DNA of 43,982 nucleotides from Propionibacteriaceae bacterium P6A17 (GTDB lineage Bacteria; Actinomycetota; Actinomycetes; Propionibacteriales; Propionibacteriaceae). Positions within the stretch are counted from its first letter, which is position 1. Each line of letters begins with the position of its first letter. Location of the stretch: NCBI GenBank assembly GCA_000619965.1, contig JHVD01000022.1:1-43982 (forward strand). The letters run 5' to 3'. The notes beneath the pieces were generated by a model that saw only the letters and a list, made by a program, of their open reading frames with translations, searched no databases and was not told where the DNA came from. Of the stretch, positions 7,995 to 17,288 are shown in pieces. The translations under genes and the position numbers were made by a program.

Positions 7995-9019
7995 AGATCG
8001 CGTTCGCGGCCAACCACGGCGAGTTCGGAGGCGGCGAGGTGATGCTCTTCGCCATGGCCGAGATCGCGCGCGAGCTGGGCCACGACGTCACCATCGTCGC
8101 CTCTTCCAGCCCACGCGATGTCGTGCGATCAGGCATCGAGCGCGGCTTCCGCACACTCGAAATCCACGCTTCGAGCGCCCCCGAGTACCTGTGGAGGCTG
8201 CGCCACTGGGACCACCGACGGCAAGGCCTCCTGTGGTGCAATGGGCTGCGCCCGGCCGTCGCGACCGCCGGGCATCCCCAGCGCATCGTGCATCTCCACC
8301 AGCTCCCCCACGGCACGCAGCGAGCCGCTGCCCGAGCGGCTGCCATGGGGGCTCGGCGGGTGATCGTCCCCTCGCAGTTCATGGCCCGCGAACTGGGGCT
8401 CGGCAGCCAAGTGCTGGAGAACTGGAGCAGGTCCGTGCCCAAGGAGACGAGGGCACCGGGGATGGCTGGGACCCATCGCGTCGGCTTCATTGGCAGGGTC
8501 TCCATGGGCAAGGGCATCGGCGTTCTCGCGCAGGCACTCAGCCGGCTCAACGAGCAGCAGGCCGGTGCGTATCACCTCGTGCTGGCGGGCGAGACCCGAT
8601 TCGTCGACGACGCCGAGCGCGTCGCTGTGGAGGCCGCCTTGGCATCGGTCGCCGGAATCACGACGAGGCTGGGGTGGATCAGCCCGCCCGAATTCTACGA
8701 CCAGGTGGACCTCGTCGCCGTGCCGTCGATCGCCGACGAGTCATTCGGGCTGGTCGTCACCGAGGCCATGTCCGCGCAGGTGCCTCTGGTGGTGACCGAT
8801 TCCGGTGCGATCCCGGACATCGTCGGATCCGAATACCCGTGGATGGCTCGCAAGGGAGACGCGGCTGACCTGGCGCGCGTCATCTCGTTGGCCGCCACCC
8901 AACCGGCGCCGGGCCTCGTCCGAGAGAACCACCGTCGCTGGCAGGAGCGCTACTCTCCGGATGCCGGACGCGAGCGATTCGCAGCGCTGTTGGCCGAACT
9001 CGAGGAGACCAGCCGATGA
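7991..9019 (+). CDS. Group 1 (GT4-like) glycosyltransferase
   Basis: This is a 342-aa GT-B enzyme. The N-terminus is MKIAFAANHGEFGGGEVML with the glycine-rich acceptor loop. The donor domain has HRVGFIGRVSMGKGIGVL, LVLAGE and DESFGLVVTEAMSAQVPLVV, whose E-F-G-L-x-x-x-E arrangement is the canonical GT4 motif. ATG 7991 overlaps the upstream TGA by 4 nt, and its own stop overlaps the next ATG. It sits within the coupled run of five glycosyltransferases that should assemble an oligosaccharide repeat unit. Confidence 0.9.
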   Translation: MKIAFAANHGEFGGGEVMLFAMAEIARELGHDVTIVASSSPRDVVRSGIERGFRTLEIHASSAPEYLWRLRHWDHRRQGLLWCNGLRPAVATAGHPQRIVHLHQLPHGTQRAAARAAAMGARRVIVPSQFMARELGLGSQVLENWSRSVPKETRAPGMAGTHRVGFIGRVSMGKGIGVLAQALSRLNEQQAGAYHLVLAGETRFVDDAERVAVEAALASVAGITTRLGWISPPEFYDQVDLVAVPSIADESFGLVVTEAMSAQVPLVVTDSGAIPDIVGSEYPWMARKGDAADLARVISLAATQPAPGLVRENHRRWQERYSPDAGRERFAALLAELEETSR

Positions 9020-9939
9020 CCCTCGCATCCATCGTGATTCCGAGCCGGGGCGGTGCCCGGCGGCTCCCGACTCTGCTGTCGGCGCTGGCAGCCCAGGACG
9101 ATGCGGGGTGGGAGGCCATCGTCGTCATCGACGGCGATATCGACGGCTCGGAGGTGGTCGTCGCGCGGTACTCGCATCTGCCGGTGCGCGCAATCGTGTT
9201 TCCGCAGAACCAGGGCCGCGTCGCAGCACTGAACGCCGGCTTCGCCGAGGCGCAGGGAGACGTCCTCATCCGCTGCGACGATGACCTCGTGCCCGCGCCC
9301 GACTACGTGCGACGCTTCAAATCGGCTGTGCGAGATGGGGACGCAGCCATTGGCCTCTACCGCAACGATCTACCGGCCACACCGTACGCGGCTGCCTACG
9401 GCAAGCCGACCGATGAGTCCTTTCGGGCCGACGCCTACCGTTCGGCGACGCCATGGCGCTATTGGGCCGGAAACTGCGCTGTGACACGCGTTTGTTGGGA
9501 GTCGGTGGGCGCGTACGACCCAGACTACCGAGCCTACGGCTGGGAGGACGTCGACTACGGTTGGCGCATCCAAGTGTCGGGGCGACGCGTGGTCCTCGTC
9601 CCCGAGCTGGAGACCACGCACCGGGTTGCTGCCGTCACAACCCGGTCCCGTGTGCTGCGCGCCTACCACTCGGGCGCCGCCCGGCGGACGTTCGAGGGCA
9701 AGCACCCGAAGGCGCCACTGCCTGCAGCGGAACCAGCGGCGACGAGTGTGTGGAACCGGCTGGTACGCGCGCTCGGCCGTCACGCCTCCAGACGGCAACT
9801 GCTCGCCGCCGCGACGGCGGTGGACGGGCTCGCCCGAGTGCTGCCCCACTCCGTCTCGCGCAAGCTCATCGCGCTGCTCGTCGAGGGCGGGGCCGTCGCC
9901 GGCTACCGTCGCCCCTCCGACACGACCACGGACTTCTGA
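9016..9939 (+). CDS. Family 2 glycosyltransferase
   Basis: This 307-aa GT-A enzyme starts MTLASIVIPSRGGARRL, has VVIDGDIDGS (36-45), the metal-binding RCDDD (86-90) and the acceptor motif GWEDVDYGWRI. The 90-residue tail after the catalytic fold is basic and alanine-rich with no clear domain. ATG 9016 overlaps the preceding stop (ATGA); the next start follows its stop by 2 nt. A role in polysaccharide assembly is inferred from the operon. Confidence 0.88.
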   Translation: MTLASIVIPSRGGARRLPTLLSALAAQDDAGWEAIVVIDGDIDGSEVVVARYSHLPVRAIVFPQNQGRVAALNAGFAEAQGDVLIRCDDDLVPAPDYVRRFKSAVRDGDAAIGLYRNDLPATPYAAAYGKPTDESFRADAYRSATPWRYWAGNCAVTRVCWESVGAYDPDYRAYGWEDVDYGWRIQVSGRRVVLVPELETTHRVAAVTTRSRVLRAYHSGAARRTFEGKHPKAPLPAAEPAATSVWNRLVRALGRHASRRQLLAAATAVDGLARVLPHSVSRKLIALLVEGGAVAGYRRPSDTTTDF

Positions 9940-9941
9940 CG

Positions 9942-11072
9942 ATGACAAGGCCGCACGTCGCCATCGCGCACGACTACCTCACCCAGCGAGGCGGGGCCGA
10001 ACGCGTCGTGCTCGCCATGCTCCGCGCGTTCCCGGGGGCGGAGCTGTACACGACCGTCTACAACCCGTCGACCACCTACCCGGAGTTTGCCGACCACCGC
10101 GTCCACACCGTCACCTCCCTCCAACGCCTGCCTCTGCTTCGTCGCGATCATCGCCTCGGGCTGCCCCTCTACCAGCCTGCGATCGACCGCGCCCCCGTGA
10201 TCGACTGCGATGTACTGCTCGTCTCCACGACAGGCTTCGCGCACGGCTTCCGCACGACGGGCCGCAAACTCGTGTACTGCCACTCCCCTGCGCGCTTCCT
10301 GTACCTCGTCGACGACTATCTCGGCGACGGGGGGCGACACAGCCCCGTCGGAGTCGCTCTGGGCGCGCTTCGTCCCCCGCTCATCCGCTGGGACCAGCGG
10401 GCCGCCCACTCAGCCGACCGCTACCTGGCCAACTCGACGACCGTTCGCCAACGAATCGCCGACGTCTACGGCATCGACGCGACCGTCGTGCCGGCGCCGC
10501 CTGCCGTCAGCAGCACGACGGTGCCGGAGCCCCCCTCGGCACTCAGCGACTGGGCGGACGGCTTCCACCTGATCGTCAGCAGGCTCATGCCCTACAAGAA
10601 CGTCGACAAGGCCATCGCCGCGTTCCGCTCGATGCCGGACCAACGGCTGGTCATCGTCGGAAAGGGCCCCCAGCGCGACGAACTCCGCCGCGGCCTCCCC
10701 TCGAACGTGCGCATGCTCGAGGGCATCTCCGATGGCGAACTCGCCTGGTGCTACCGCACGGCTCGCGCGCTCATCGCACCGAGCTTCGAGGACTACGGGC
10801 TCACCCCGCTCGAGGCCGGAGCCTTCGGCACACCGACGCTCGCACTCCACGCCGGCGGCTACCTCGACACCGTGGCCGATTGCCTCAGCGGGGCGTTCTT
10901 CGACGAACCAACGCCGACGGCGATCCGCGACGCCGTCCGCCGCACCGTCGGCACATCATGGGACCGGGAGGCCATCGCCCAGCACGTCGAGCGCTTCTCC
11001 GAGCCGCGCTTCCACGAGGCGTTGCAGGCAAAGGTCGACCTACTCTCACACTCGAGCGGGTTGGGACGATGA
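9942..11072 (+). CDS. Group 1 (GT4-like) glycosyltransferase
   Basis: This 376-aa protein resembles the mannosyl/rhamnosyl-type GT4 group: VAIAHDYLTQRGGAERVVLAM at the N-terminus, YCHSPARFLY in the acceptor half, VSRLMPYKNVDKAI and VIVGKGPQ opening the donor half, and APSFEDYGLTPLEAGAFGTP carrying the E-x7-E motif. ATG 9942 is 2 nt after the upstream stop; the frame is open further upstream but without a better start. It is the last glycosyltransferase before the polymerase gene. The exact linkage made is unknown. Confidence 0.9.
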   Translation: MTRPHVAIAHDYLTQRGGAERVVLAMLRAFPGAELYTTVYNPSTTYPEFADHRVHTVTSLQRLPLLRRDHRLGLPLYQPAIDRAPVIDCDVLLVSTTGFAHGFRTTGRKLVYCHSPARFLYLVDDYLGDGGRHSPVGVALGALRPPLIRWDQRAAHSADRYLANSTTVRQRIADVYGIDATVVPAPPAVSSTTVPEPPSALSDWADGFHLIVSRLMPYKNVDKAIAAFRSMPDQRLVIVGKGPQRDELRRGLPSNVRMLEGISDGELAWCYRTARALIAPSFEDYGLTPLEAGAFGTPTLALHAGGYLDTVADCLSGAFFDEPTPTAIRDAVRRTVGTSWDREAIAQHVERFSEPRFHEALQAKVDLLSHSSGLGR

Positions 11073-11122
11073 CCCCGCTGTTATGCTGCGCGGGTGCCGA
11101 TGCAGTGTGAGGAGGAATCGCC

Positions 11123-12316
11123 GTGACAACGCGGGGGGGTGACGTTCTCGAGGATCCGGGCAAGGCGGACCCAGTCGATCTGCTCATCCTGCTGCCTGCG
11201 ATCTTCCTCACCGCCCGCGAGGCGTTTGCTTGGGCAGGCCTCTCAGTATCCGGCCTCCCAACGAACACCCTCGCCGCCGTCCTGCTCGTCGCTCTCGCCG
11301 CGTTCCGACGCCCGCGCTGGCGCATTGACCAGCCGCTGGTGACCTGGTCGGCCGTCGCGCTCGTCGGATGGCTGATCGCCTCCACCGCTCTCCTCCATGG
11401 CGACTCGAACGTCCGCCGCATGGGCAACATCGTCATCCTTCTCCTCATCGCGGGAGTGATCGCATCGGGCCGGCTCGGCCTGTCCTCCATCACCGCGGGT
11501 GGCCTCGTCGGCTACGTCGGTGCCCTCGGCCTCAGCGTCGCCTTGCTGTACACCCAGGGCTCCAGCTACGAGGGACGCCTCACCGGCGTCCTGGGCGACC
11601 CGAATGCCGCCGGCTTCATCCTGCTCGCCCTTGGACTGGCATTCGCGCAGGGCCTGCCGGAGCGGCTGCACAAGTGGCGTTGGGCCATCTGGCTGCTGGC
11701 CGCCGGCGGCGTCTGGCTGACGCAGTCGCGCACCTCGATGTTCGCGATGATCATCGCCACCGCCTGGATCCTGGCCGCCAAGCGTCTTCCCCGCTGGGCC
11801 AGCATCCTCGCGCTCGCGGCGACGATGTGGCTCTACGACTGGGCCAACGGCGTCATGGAGGCGCAGGGCTGGTTCGTCGAACGCGACGGCTCGGACAACC
11901 TGCGCGAGCGCCTCCTCATCGTCGAACAGCAGATGGTCGCACAGGCCGGCTGGACCGGCAACGGGCTCGGCACCGCCGTCGCCGATCTCGACAGCATCAC
12001 TCTCTTCTTCCACGACAGCTATCTGGCAATGCAGGCCGAAGGCGGGCGCATCGCGCTGTACCTCCTGTACGCCATGATGGCCGGACTGTTCCTGATGCTG
12101 CACAAGCTGCCACCCGATCGTCGGCCAGTGTGGGCCGAGGCTGGTGTGATCGCCGCGTTCATCTGCTCCATCAACATCGGCTTCTCCATCACCCACCCTG
12201 CCATGGCAGTGGCGATCGGGCTGCTCCTCCACCACCACTGCGCCCAGCGCGAGAAGCTCGCCCAAGAGACCGCAGCGTCGGACACGAGCGCCACGGACGC
12301 GACGCTGAGCTCCTAG
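11123..12316 (+). CDS. O-antigen ligase/polymerase-like membrane protein (Wzy_C type)
   Basis: This 397-aa protein has about ten hydrophobic segments. The signature of the Wzy_C/O-antigen ligase family is visible: GRLTGVLGDPNAAGF followed by TQSRTSMFAM, then a large extracytoplasmic loop with RERLLIVEQQ, GWTGNGLGTA and the conserved histidine in FFHDSYLAMQAEGG. Such proteins polymerise or transfer lipid-linked oligosaccharides at the outer membrane face. GTG 11123 is used because AGGAGGA lies 6-7 nt upstream. It is separated from the glycosyltransferase before it by 50 bp. No Wzx flippase is visible in the window. Confidence 0.85.
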   Translation: MTTRGGDVLEDPGKADPVDLLILLPAIFLTAREAFAWAGLSVSGLPTNTLAAVLLVALAAFRRPRWRIDQPLVTWSAVALVGWLIASTALLHGDSNVRRMGNIVILLLIAGVIASGRLGLSSITAGGLVGYVGALGLSVALLYTQGSSYEGRLTGVLGDPNAAGFILLALGLAFAQGLPERLHKWRWAIWLLAAGGVWLTQSRTSMFAMIIATAWILAAKRLPRWASILALAATMWLYDWANGVMEAQGWFVERDGSDNLRERLLIVEQQMVAQAGWTGNGLGTAVADLDSITLFFHDSYLAMQAEGGRIALYLLYAMMAGLFLMLHKLPPDRRPVWAEAGVIAAFICSINIGFSITHPAMAVAIGLLLHHHCAQREKLAQETAASDTSATDATLSS

Positions 12317-12368
12317 CCATCACCCCATCCGCGCCGCGCCGCATTTCCAGAACCCGCCTCCTGGACGG

Positions 12369-12374
12369 TAGGAT
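12369..12374 (+). promoter_or_regulatory. Possible -10 box before the sugar transferase gene
   Basis: TAGGAT lies 49 nt before ATG 12424, with TTCCAG 17 nt further upstream as a weak -35. The TAGGAT overlaps an alternative in-frame ATG at 12373, which argues for the later start if this promoter is real. Confidence 0.35.
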
Positions 12375-12423
12375 GACTCGCGAGAGGGAGGGGCGAGATT
12401 CGCCCACGAGGGGACGCCAGACA

Positions 12424-13851
12424 ATGGGTCGACGCCATGGGCGGTGGAGGATGTTCCCGCCTTCGCTGTGGCTGATCTTCGTCGATGCCGCCTTGATCGG
12501 CATCGCGGCAGTCGCCGCGATCGCCCTTCGACGCAACGCTCGCGGCTTTCCCAGCGAAGGCAGCGACGTCGAGTGGCTCGTCACGCCCATCGCACTCCTC
12601 CTCATCCCCGCTTGGCTGCTCGCGCTGGCCCTGGCCGGCGCCTACGAGCGCCGCTGGCTCGGCTCCGGCCCGCAAGAATTCAAGCGGATCCTCAACACGT
12701 CGCTGGTGATCGCCGCCGGCCTCGGCGTCGGCGCCTACCTCTTCGCCTACCCCCTCTCACGCGGCTTCTACGTCTTCCTGTTCGCCCTCGGCATCCCCCT
12801 GCTGCTGCTCGGACGATGGACGATGCGTCGCGTCCTGCACGCCGCGCTGCGTTCCGGCCGCTACAACACGACGGTCCTCGTCGCCGGCGAAGCTGGCCAC
12901 ATCGACGACCTTCTCAAGGTGATCGACCGCAACCGCTGGCTGGGCTACCGGCCCATCGGGCTGCTCATGCGCTCCCCCGGGGCCGACGGCATCCCCGCCG
13001 GACTCCCCGTCTACGGCAAGCCGGGCGACGCCGTCGCCGCCATCGAAGCCTCCGGCGCCGAAGCGGTGATCTTCGCGGAGGGCTCCTTCAGCCGCGCCCA
13101 CGACTTCAACCGCCTCGCGCGCAGCCTCGAGCTCAAGGACGCGCAGACGATCGTCGTCCCCGCGCTCACCGACATCGCGTCCAGCCGCATGACCGTCCGC
13201 CCCGTCGCAGGCATCCCGCTCGTGCACGTCGAACGCCCCACCGCGGCCCGCGCGACGGCGTGGACCAAACGCGCCTTCGACATCATCGGCGCCACCGGCG
13301 CCATCCTCATCTCCTGGCCGATGATGCTCGTCGTGGCCATCGCCATCAAGCTCGACGACGGCGGCCCCGTCCTCTTCCGCCAGACCCGGGTGGGCACCAA
13401 GGGCAAGGAGTTCGAATGCCTGAAGTTTCGCTCAATGGTGGTCAACGCCGAAGCGCTCAAGGCCGAGCTCCTCGCCCAGAATGAGGCCGACGGCGCACTG
13501 TTCAAGATGGAGCACGACCCGCGCAGCACCCGCGTGGGGCGCGTCATCCGCCGCTACAGCCTCGACGAGTTCCCCCAGTTCTTCAACGTGCTGCTGGGCG
13601 ACATGAGCCTCGTCGGCCCCCGCCCCGCACTGCCCACCGAAGTCGAGACGTACAAGGCCCACGTGCTGCGTCGCCTCGACGTGCGCCCCGGCATCACGGG
13701 CCTCTGGCAGGTCTCCGGCCGCTCAGACTTGGACTGGGACGAGACCGTGCGCCTCGACCTCTACTACGTCGACAACTGGTCCCTGCTGCAGGACATCGTC
13801 ATCCTCCTGCGCACCATCCGCGTCGTCATCGTCGGCGCCGGCGCCTACTGA
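12424..13851 (+). CDS. Polyprenyl-phosphate glycosyl-1-phosphate transferase (WbaP/CpsE type)
   Basis: This 475-aa protein is the initiating enzyme that moves a sugar-1-phosphate onto undecaprenyl phosphate. The N-terminal half has four hydrophobic segments followed by a CoA-binding-like cytosolic domain (TTVLVAGEAGHIDDLLKVI). A fifth hydrophobic segment, FDIIGATGAILISWPMML, opens the catalytic domain, which carries FRQTRVGTKGKEF, CLKFRSM, SLDEFPQFFNVLLGDMSLVG and the GPRPALP motif. ATG 12424 is chosen for GAGGGG 10 nt upstream; ATG 12373 and 12451 are alternatives. It closes the plus-strand assembly block and is convergent with the MauE-thioredoxin gene. Confidence 0.9.
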   Translation: MGRRHGRWRMFPPSLWLIFVDAALIGIAAVAAIALRRNARGFPSEGSDVEWLVTPIALLLIPAWLLALALAGAYERRWLGSGPQEFKRILNTSLVIAAGLGVGAYLFAYPLSRGFYVFLFALGIPLLLLGRWTMRRVLHAALRSGRYNTTVLVAGEAGHIDDLLKVIDRNRWLGYRPIGLLMRSPGADGIPAGLPVYGKPGDAVAAIEASGAEAVIFAEGSFSRAHDFNRLARSLELKDAQTIVVPALTDIASSRMTVRPVAGIPLVHVERPTAARATAWTKRAFDIIGATGAILISWPMMLVVAIAIKLDDGGPVLFRQTRVGTKGKEFECLKFRSMVVNAEALKAELLAQNEADGALFKMEHDPRSTRVGRVIRRYSLDEFPQFFNVLLGDMSLVGPRPALPTEVETYKAHVLRRLDVRPGITGLWQVSGRSDLDWDETVRLDLYYVDNWSLLQDIVILLRTIRVVIVGAGAY

Positions 13852-13870
13852 CCGCCCCGCCCCCACGACC

Positions 13871-14971
13871 TCACCGGGCCACCCCGACGGATGACTCGCC
13901 GCCGTCGACCTCGCCGGCCGGTTCCTCCTCGACGCCCGCCACCTGCGCAGCGACATCGTCGATGAAGTCCAGCACCGACTGCCAGCCCGTGACCGGCCCA
14001 CCCGCGAGGAGATCGTCGGTGCCGAACAGCACCGCCGACGGCGTCCCCGAGATCTCCAGCGCCGTGCCGAGCATCCGGTCCGGGTCGAACAACGCATGCT
14101 CCACGCTCGCGATGAGCCCCTTGTCCTGCAGCTCCACCCCGCGCTCGTGCGTCATGACGTAGATCTCGCGCAACGCCACCGGCCCAAGCCTCGTCCGCAG
14201 CTCCGGCAGCTTCTCGATCACCGGAGTGCACGACCCACACGACGGCGACACGAACACCAGCAGTTGTGCCTGCCTGCGCGCCAAGTCCCGCACCGACCGC
14301 AGCACCCCGTCGCCGGTGTAGACCGCCGCCGGCGGCGTCGGCTGCCGCACATAGTCCCCGTAGTCCTCGAGCGCCTCCCCCGCTGTGTCCCCCTGACCCG
14401 GCTCAACACCCGCGACGACGCCCCCACCGCCGACGGGGGCGCGGGACGTCGTCGGGGAACCTCCGACGATCAACGTCGCCACCGCCACGGCACACGCCGC
14501 CGCGACCACCCAACCCCACAGCAGCGGGCCGCCCGCGACGAGATAGCGGAGGGGGCCCTGCGGGTGCAGCACCGCGAACACCACTCCCGCCGCCGCGACG
14601 AGGGACAGCAGCACATTGCGCCACAGGGTCCGACGAGTCACCTCGCCCATGCCGAGCCTGCCGAAACAGCCACAATCCACCGGATACCCGAACGTCAACG
14701 CCCGGCCGATCACCACCGTGTAGGCCAGCATCAGCGCCAGCGCCGCCGCAGCGACGACGACCCCCGCCGGCCCGCCGAGCACCAGCAGCGCCACCGCCAA
14801 CACCAGCTCCCCGATCGGCAACGCACGATGCGCCACCGGACGGTCCAGCCAGGCCGGCATCCGCAACGACGAGAATGCGCTCGCCACGTCTTCGGGCCGG
14901 CGCAGCTTGGCCGCGACGCTGACCGCCAGGACCGCGACGATGACAAGGGGTGCGAGCAGCAACGGGGACAT
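13871..14971 (-). CDS. MauE/DoxX-like membrane protein fused to a thioredoxin-like domain
   Basis: This is a 366-aa protein. Residues 1-165 hold four membrane segments and the DCGCFG motif (99-104) characteristic of MauE-type proteins. Residues 215-340 are a thioredoxin-like domain with the redox motif SPSCGSCTP (C245, C248). MauE is linked to disulphide formation in methylamine dehydrogenase maturation, and such fusions resemble VKOR/DsbD-like redox relays, so a role in extracytoplasmic disulphide chemistry is inferred. TAGGAT is 6 nt before ATG 14971, suggesting a leaderless message. It is a lone minus-strand gene between two plus-strand polysaccharide operons. Confidence 0.8.
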   Translation of the reverse strand: MSPLLLAPLVIVAVLAVSVAAKLRRPEDVASAFSSLRMPAWLDRPVAHRALPIGELVLAVALLVLGGPAGVVVAAAALALMLAYTVVIGRALTFGYPVDCGCFGRLGMGEVTRRTLWRNVLLSLVAAAGVVFAVLHPQGPLRYLVAGGPLLWGWVVAAACAVAVATLIVGGSPTTSRAPVGGGGVVAGVEPGQGDTAGEALEDYGDYVRQPTPPAAVYTGDGVLRSVRDLARRQAQLLVFVSPSCGSCTPVIEKLPELRTRLGPVALREIYVMTHERGVELQDKGLIASVEHALFDPDRMLGTALEISGTPSAVLFGTDDLLAGGPVTGWQSVLDFIDDVAAQVAGVEEEPAGEVDGGESSVGVAR

Positions 14972-14977
14972 GCGATC

Positions 14978-14983
14978 ATCCTA
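14978..14983 (-). promoter_or_regulatory. Leaderless -10 box for the MauE-thioredoxin gene
   Basis: TAGGAT on the minus strand ends 6 nt before ATG 14971. There is no ribosome-binding site in the gap. Confidence 0.5.
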
Positions 14984-15028
14984 GTCGCGGCACACCGGGC
15001 GCCACGGGCAGCGTCGCGCCGACCCCGG

Positions 15029-15034
15029 TAGACT
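15029..15034 (+). promoter_or_regulatory. -10 box for the rmlCD-LCP operon
   Basis: TAGACT lies 35 nt before ATG 15070, giving a leader of about 30 nt with GGGAGAAGG directly before the start codon. No clear -35 hexamer is visible. Confidence 0.45.
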
Positions 15035-15069
15035 GCGCGTCAGCGGTGATGGCGAGGCAAGGGAGAAGG

Positions 15070-16485
15070 ATGTCGCAACTCGACGTGGAGCGCACCTCCA
15101 TCGACGGCCTCCTCGTGCTGCGGCTGCCCCTGCATGAGGACGCGCGCGGCTGGTTCAAGGAAAACTGGCAGCGCGAACGGATGGTTGCCGCCGGGCTTCC
15201 CGACTTCGGCCCGGTGCAGAACAACATGTCGTACAACGCGAAGGCCGGCGCCACCCGCGGCATCCACGCGGAGCCGTGGGACAAGCTCGTCTCCGTCGCC
15301 AGCGGCCGCGTCTTCGGCGCCTGGGTGGACCTGCGTGAGGGCCCCGGATTCGGCACGCTCGTCACCGCCGAGATCGGCCCCGACACCTCCGTCTTCGTGC
15401 CCTACGGCGTCGGCAACTCCTACCAGGCCCTCACCGACGGCACCGTCTACTCCTACCTCGTCAACGACCACTGGTCGCCCGAGGCGCGCGCGCAGTACAC
15501 CTACTGCAACCTCTTCGACGACACCCTCGCCATCCCCTGGCCCATCCCCGCAGACCAGGCGGAGATCTCCGACGCCGACCGCACCCACCCGCGCCTCGCC
15601 GACGTCACCCCGATGCGGCCGCCGGCCACGAAACCCCTCGCCGAGCGCAACGTCGTCATCCTGGGCGCCGGAGGTCAGCTCGGCTCCGAGCTGCGGCAGC
15701 GGCTGCCGCGGGCGGTCGCCGTCGACAAGGACCAGCTCGACCTCACCGATGCCGCCGCGATCGACGCCTTCCGGTTCGCCGACGCGGACGTCGTCATCAA
15801 CGCCGCCGCCTACACCGCCGTCGACGCCGCCGAGACCGCCGACGGCCGCAGGCTCGCCTGGGCACTCAACGCCACCGCCGTCCAGCGCCTGGCCGAGGCT
15901 GCCCGTCGCGACGACTTCCTCCTCGTCCACGTCTCCTCCGACTACGTCTTCGACGGCGCCCGCACCACACATACGGAGGACGAGCCGCTGTCCCCACTCG
16001 GCGTGTACGGCCAGTCCAAGGCCGCGGGCGATCTCGCCGCGATGGGCGCCCCCCGCCACCTCATCGCCCGGACGAGCTGGGTCGTCGGCGGCGGACCCAA
16101 CTTCGTGCGCACCATGGCCGGGCTCGCAGACCGCGGCATCTCCCCGACGGTCATCCACGACGCGACGGGCCGGCTCACCTTCGCATCCACGCTGGCCGAC
16201 GCCATCGTGCACCTCGTCGAACGCGGCGTCGAGGGCGTGGTGAACGTCTCCAACGGCGGCCCCGTCACAAGCTGGTACGACATCGCCCGTCGCGTCTTCG
16301 CGCTGCGCGGCCGCAACCCCGACGACATCACCCCCGTCACCCAGGCACAGTTCACGGCCGGCAAGGACGGCGTCGCCCCCCGCCCGCTGCACAGCGCCTT
16401 CGACCTCACCCGTCTGCGCGCCGCCGGCTTCACGCCCGGCGACGCCGACGACGCCCTCGCGCACTACGTGGCGGGGCTGCCATGA
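15070..16485 (+). CDS. rmlCD: Bifunctional dTDP-4-dehydrorhamnose 3,5-epimerase / reductase
   Basis: This 471-aa fusion covers the last two steps of dTDP-L-rhamnose synthesis. Residues 1-195 are an RmlC cupin (DARGWFKENWQRE, NMSYNAKAGATRGIHAEPWD, VPYGVGNSYQAL). Residues 200-471 are an RmlD short-chain reductase (VVILGAGGQLGSEL, VSSDYVFDGA, YGQSKAAGD with Y-x3-K). ATG 15070 is chosen for the adjoining GGGAGAAGG; an ATG 18 nt upstream is possible. The stop overlaps the next start (ATGA). With rmlB (21403) and rmlA (22450) the pathway is complete in this window. Such fusions are common in Actinobacteria. Confidence 0.92.
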   Translation: MSQLDVERTSIDGLLVLRLPLHEDARGWFKENWQRERMVAAGLPDFGPVQNNMSYNAKAGATRGIHAEPWDKLVSVASGRVFGAWVDLREGPGFGTLVTAEIGPDTSVFVPYGVGNSYQALTDGTVYSYLVNDHWSPEARAQYTYCNLFDDTLAIPWPIPADQAEISDADRTHPRLADVTPMRPPATKPLAERNVVILGAGGQLGSELRQRLPRAVAVDKDQLDLTDAAAIDAFRFADADVVINAAAYTAVDAAETADGRRLAWALNATAVQRLAEAARRDDFLLVHVSSDYVFDGARTTHTEDEPLSPLGVYGQSKAAGDLAAMGAPRHLIARTSWVVGGGPNFVRTMAGLADRGISPTVIHDATGRLTFASTLADAIVHLVERGVEGVVNVSNGGPVTSWYDIARRVFALRGRNPDDITPVTQAQFTAGKDGVAPRPLHSAFDLTRLRAAGFTPGDADDALAHYVAGLP

Positions 16486-17288
16486 GCCGATCCCTCCTCC
16501 TCCGCGGCATCGGCGTCACCGCCGAGCTGATCGTCGACGACGGTGCGTTCGGCGCGGAGCAAGACGCGCTGCTGCTCGACGAACTGCGTCACGTCTGGGC
16601 GCGATGCCTCGTCACCGACGGCAGCCCGGAGACGACGGTGCACCTGCGGCTCGGCGACGGCAGCCCTTCGGCCCCCGACCGCGGCACGACGGTCGTGGGC
16701 CGCGACATCGAGTCCCTGCTGACGTCGGCCACCCAGTCGATCACGCACGCGCTGCTGGCGCAGCGACTGGGCCTGCGTCTGCTGCTGCACGCCGGCTGCG
16801 TCGCCCACCCGACCAGCGGGGACGCGCTCGTGTTCGCCGCCGGCGGCGGCACCGGCAAGACGACGCTCACCATCGGACTGTCCTCGCGGTACGCCTACGT
16901 CACCGACGAGACCGTCTCGATCGACGCCGACGGCCTCATCGAGCCCTACCCGAAGCCGCTGTCGATCGTGGGCGCAGGCCGCTACCACAAGGGCGAACGC
17001 TCCCCCGACGCACTCGGCCTCGTGCCGCTGTCGGTGCAGCCTGTGCTCCGAGGACTGGTGCTGCTCAACCGGGTGCCCGACGCCCGCGAGGTCACCGTCG
17101 AGGAGCTGTCGCTGCTCGACGCGGTGGAGGGGATCGTGCCGCAGTCGTCGTCGGTGCACCTCCTGCCAGACCCGCTGCAGACCATCGCGGCGACGATCGA
17201 CCTCGTCGACGGTGTGCAGCGATGGACGTACTCGGAGTGGGAGAGCCTCCGCCCGCTCGTCGAGGAGCGATTGGGGGTGGCCCCGTGA
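16482..17288 (+). CDS. HPr kinase/phosphorylase-like P-loop protein
   Basis: This 268-aa protein resembles the C-terminal kinase domain of HPr kinase, as in HprK-related kinases of peptide and polysaccharide clusters. Visible are LLLHAGCVAHP (101-110), the P-loop AAGGGTGKTTLT (119-130) and TDET (141-144) at the Walker B position. The N-terminal DNA-binding-like domain of true HprK is absent, and no HPr gene is near. It could phosphorylate a serine of a peptide or a small molecule. It is coupled by 4-nt overlaps to rmlCD before it and to the PqqD gene after it. The fold is fairly sure; the substrate is unknown. Confidence 0.8.
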   Translation: MSRSLLLRGIGVTAELIVDDGAFGAEQDALLLDELRHVWARCLVTDGSPETTVHLRLGDGSPSAPDRGTTVVGRDIESLLTSATQSITHALLAQRLGLRLLLHAGCVAHPTSGDALVFAAGGGTGKTTLTIGLSSRYAYVTDETVSIDADGLIEPYPKPLSIVGAGRYHKGERSPDALGLVPLSVQPVLRGLVLLNRVPDAREVTVEELSLLDAVEGIVPQSSSVHLLPDPLQTIAATIDLVDGVQRWTYSEWESLRPLVEERLGVAP

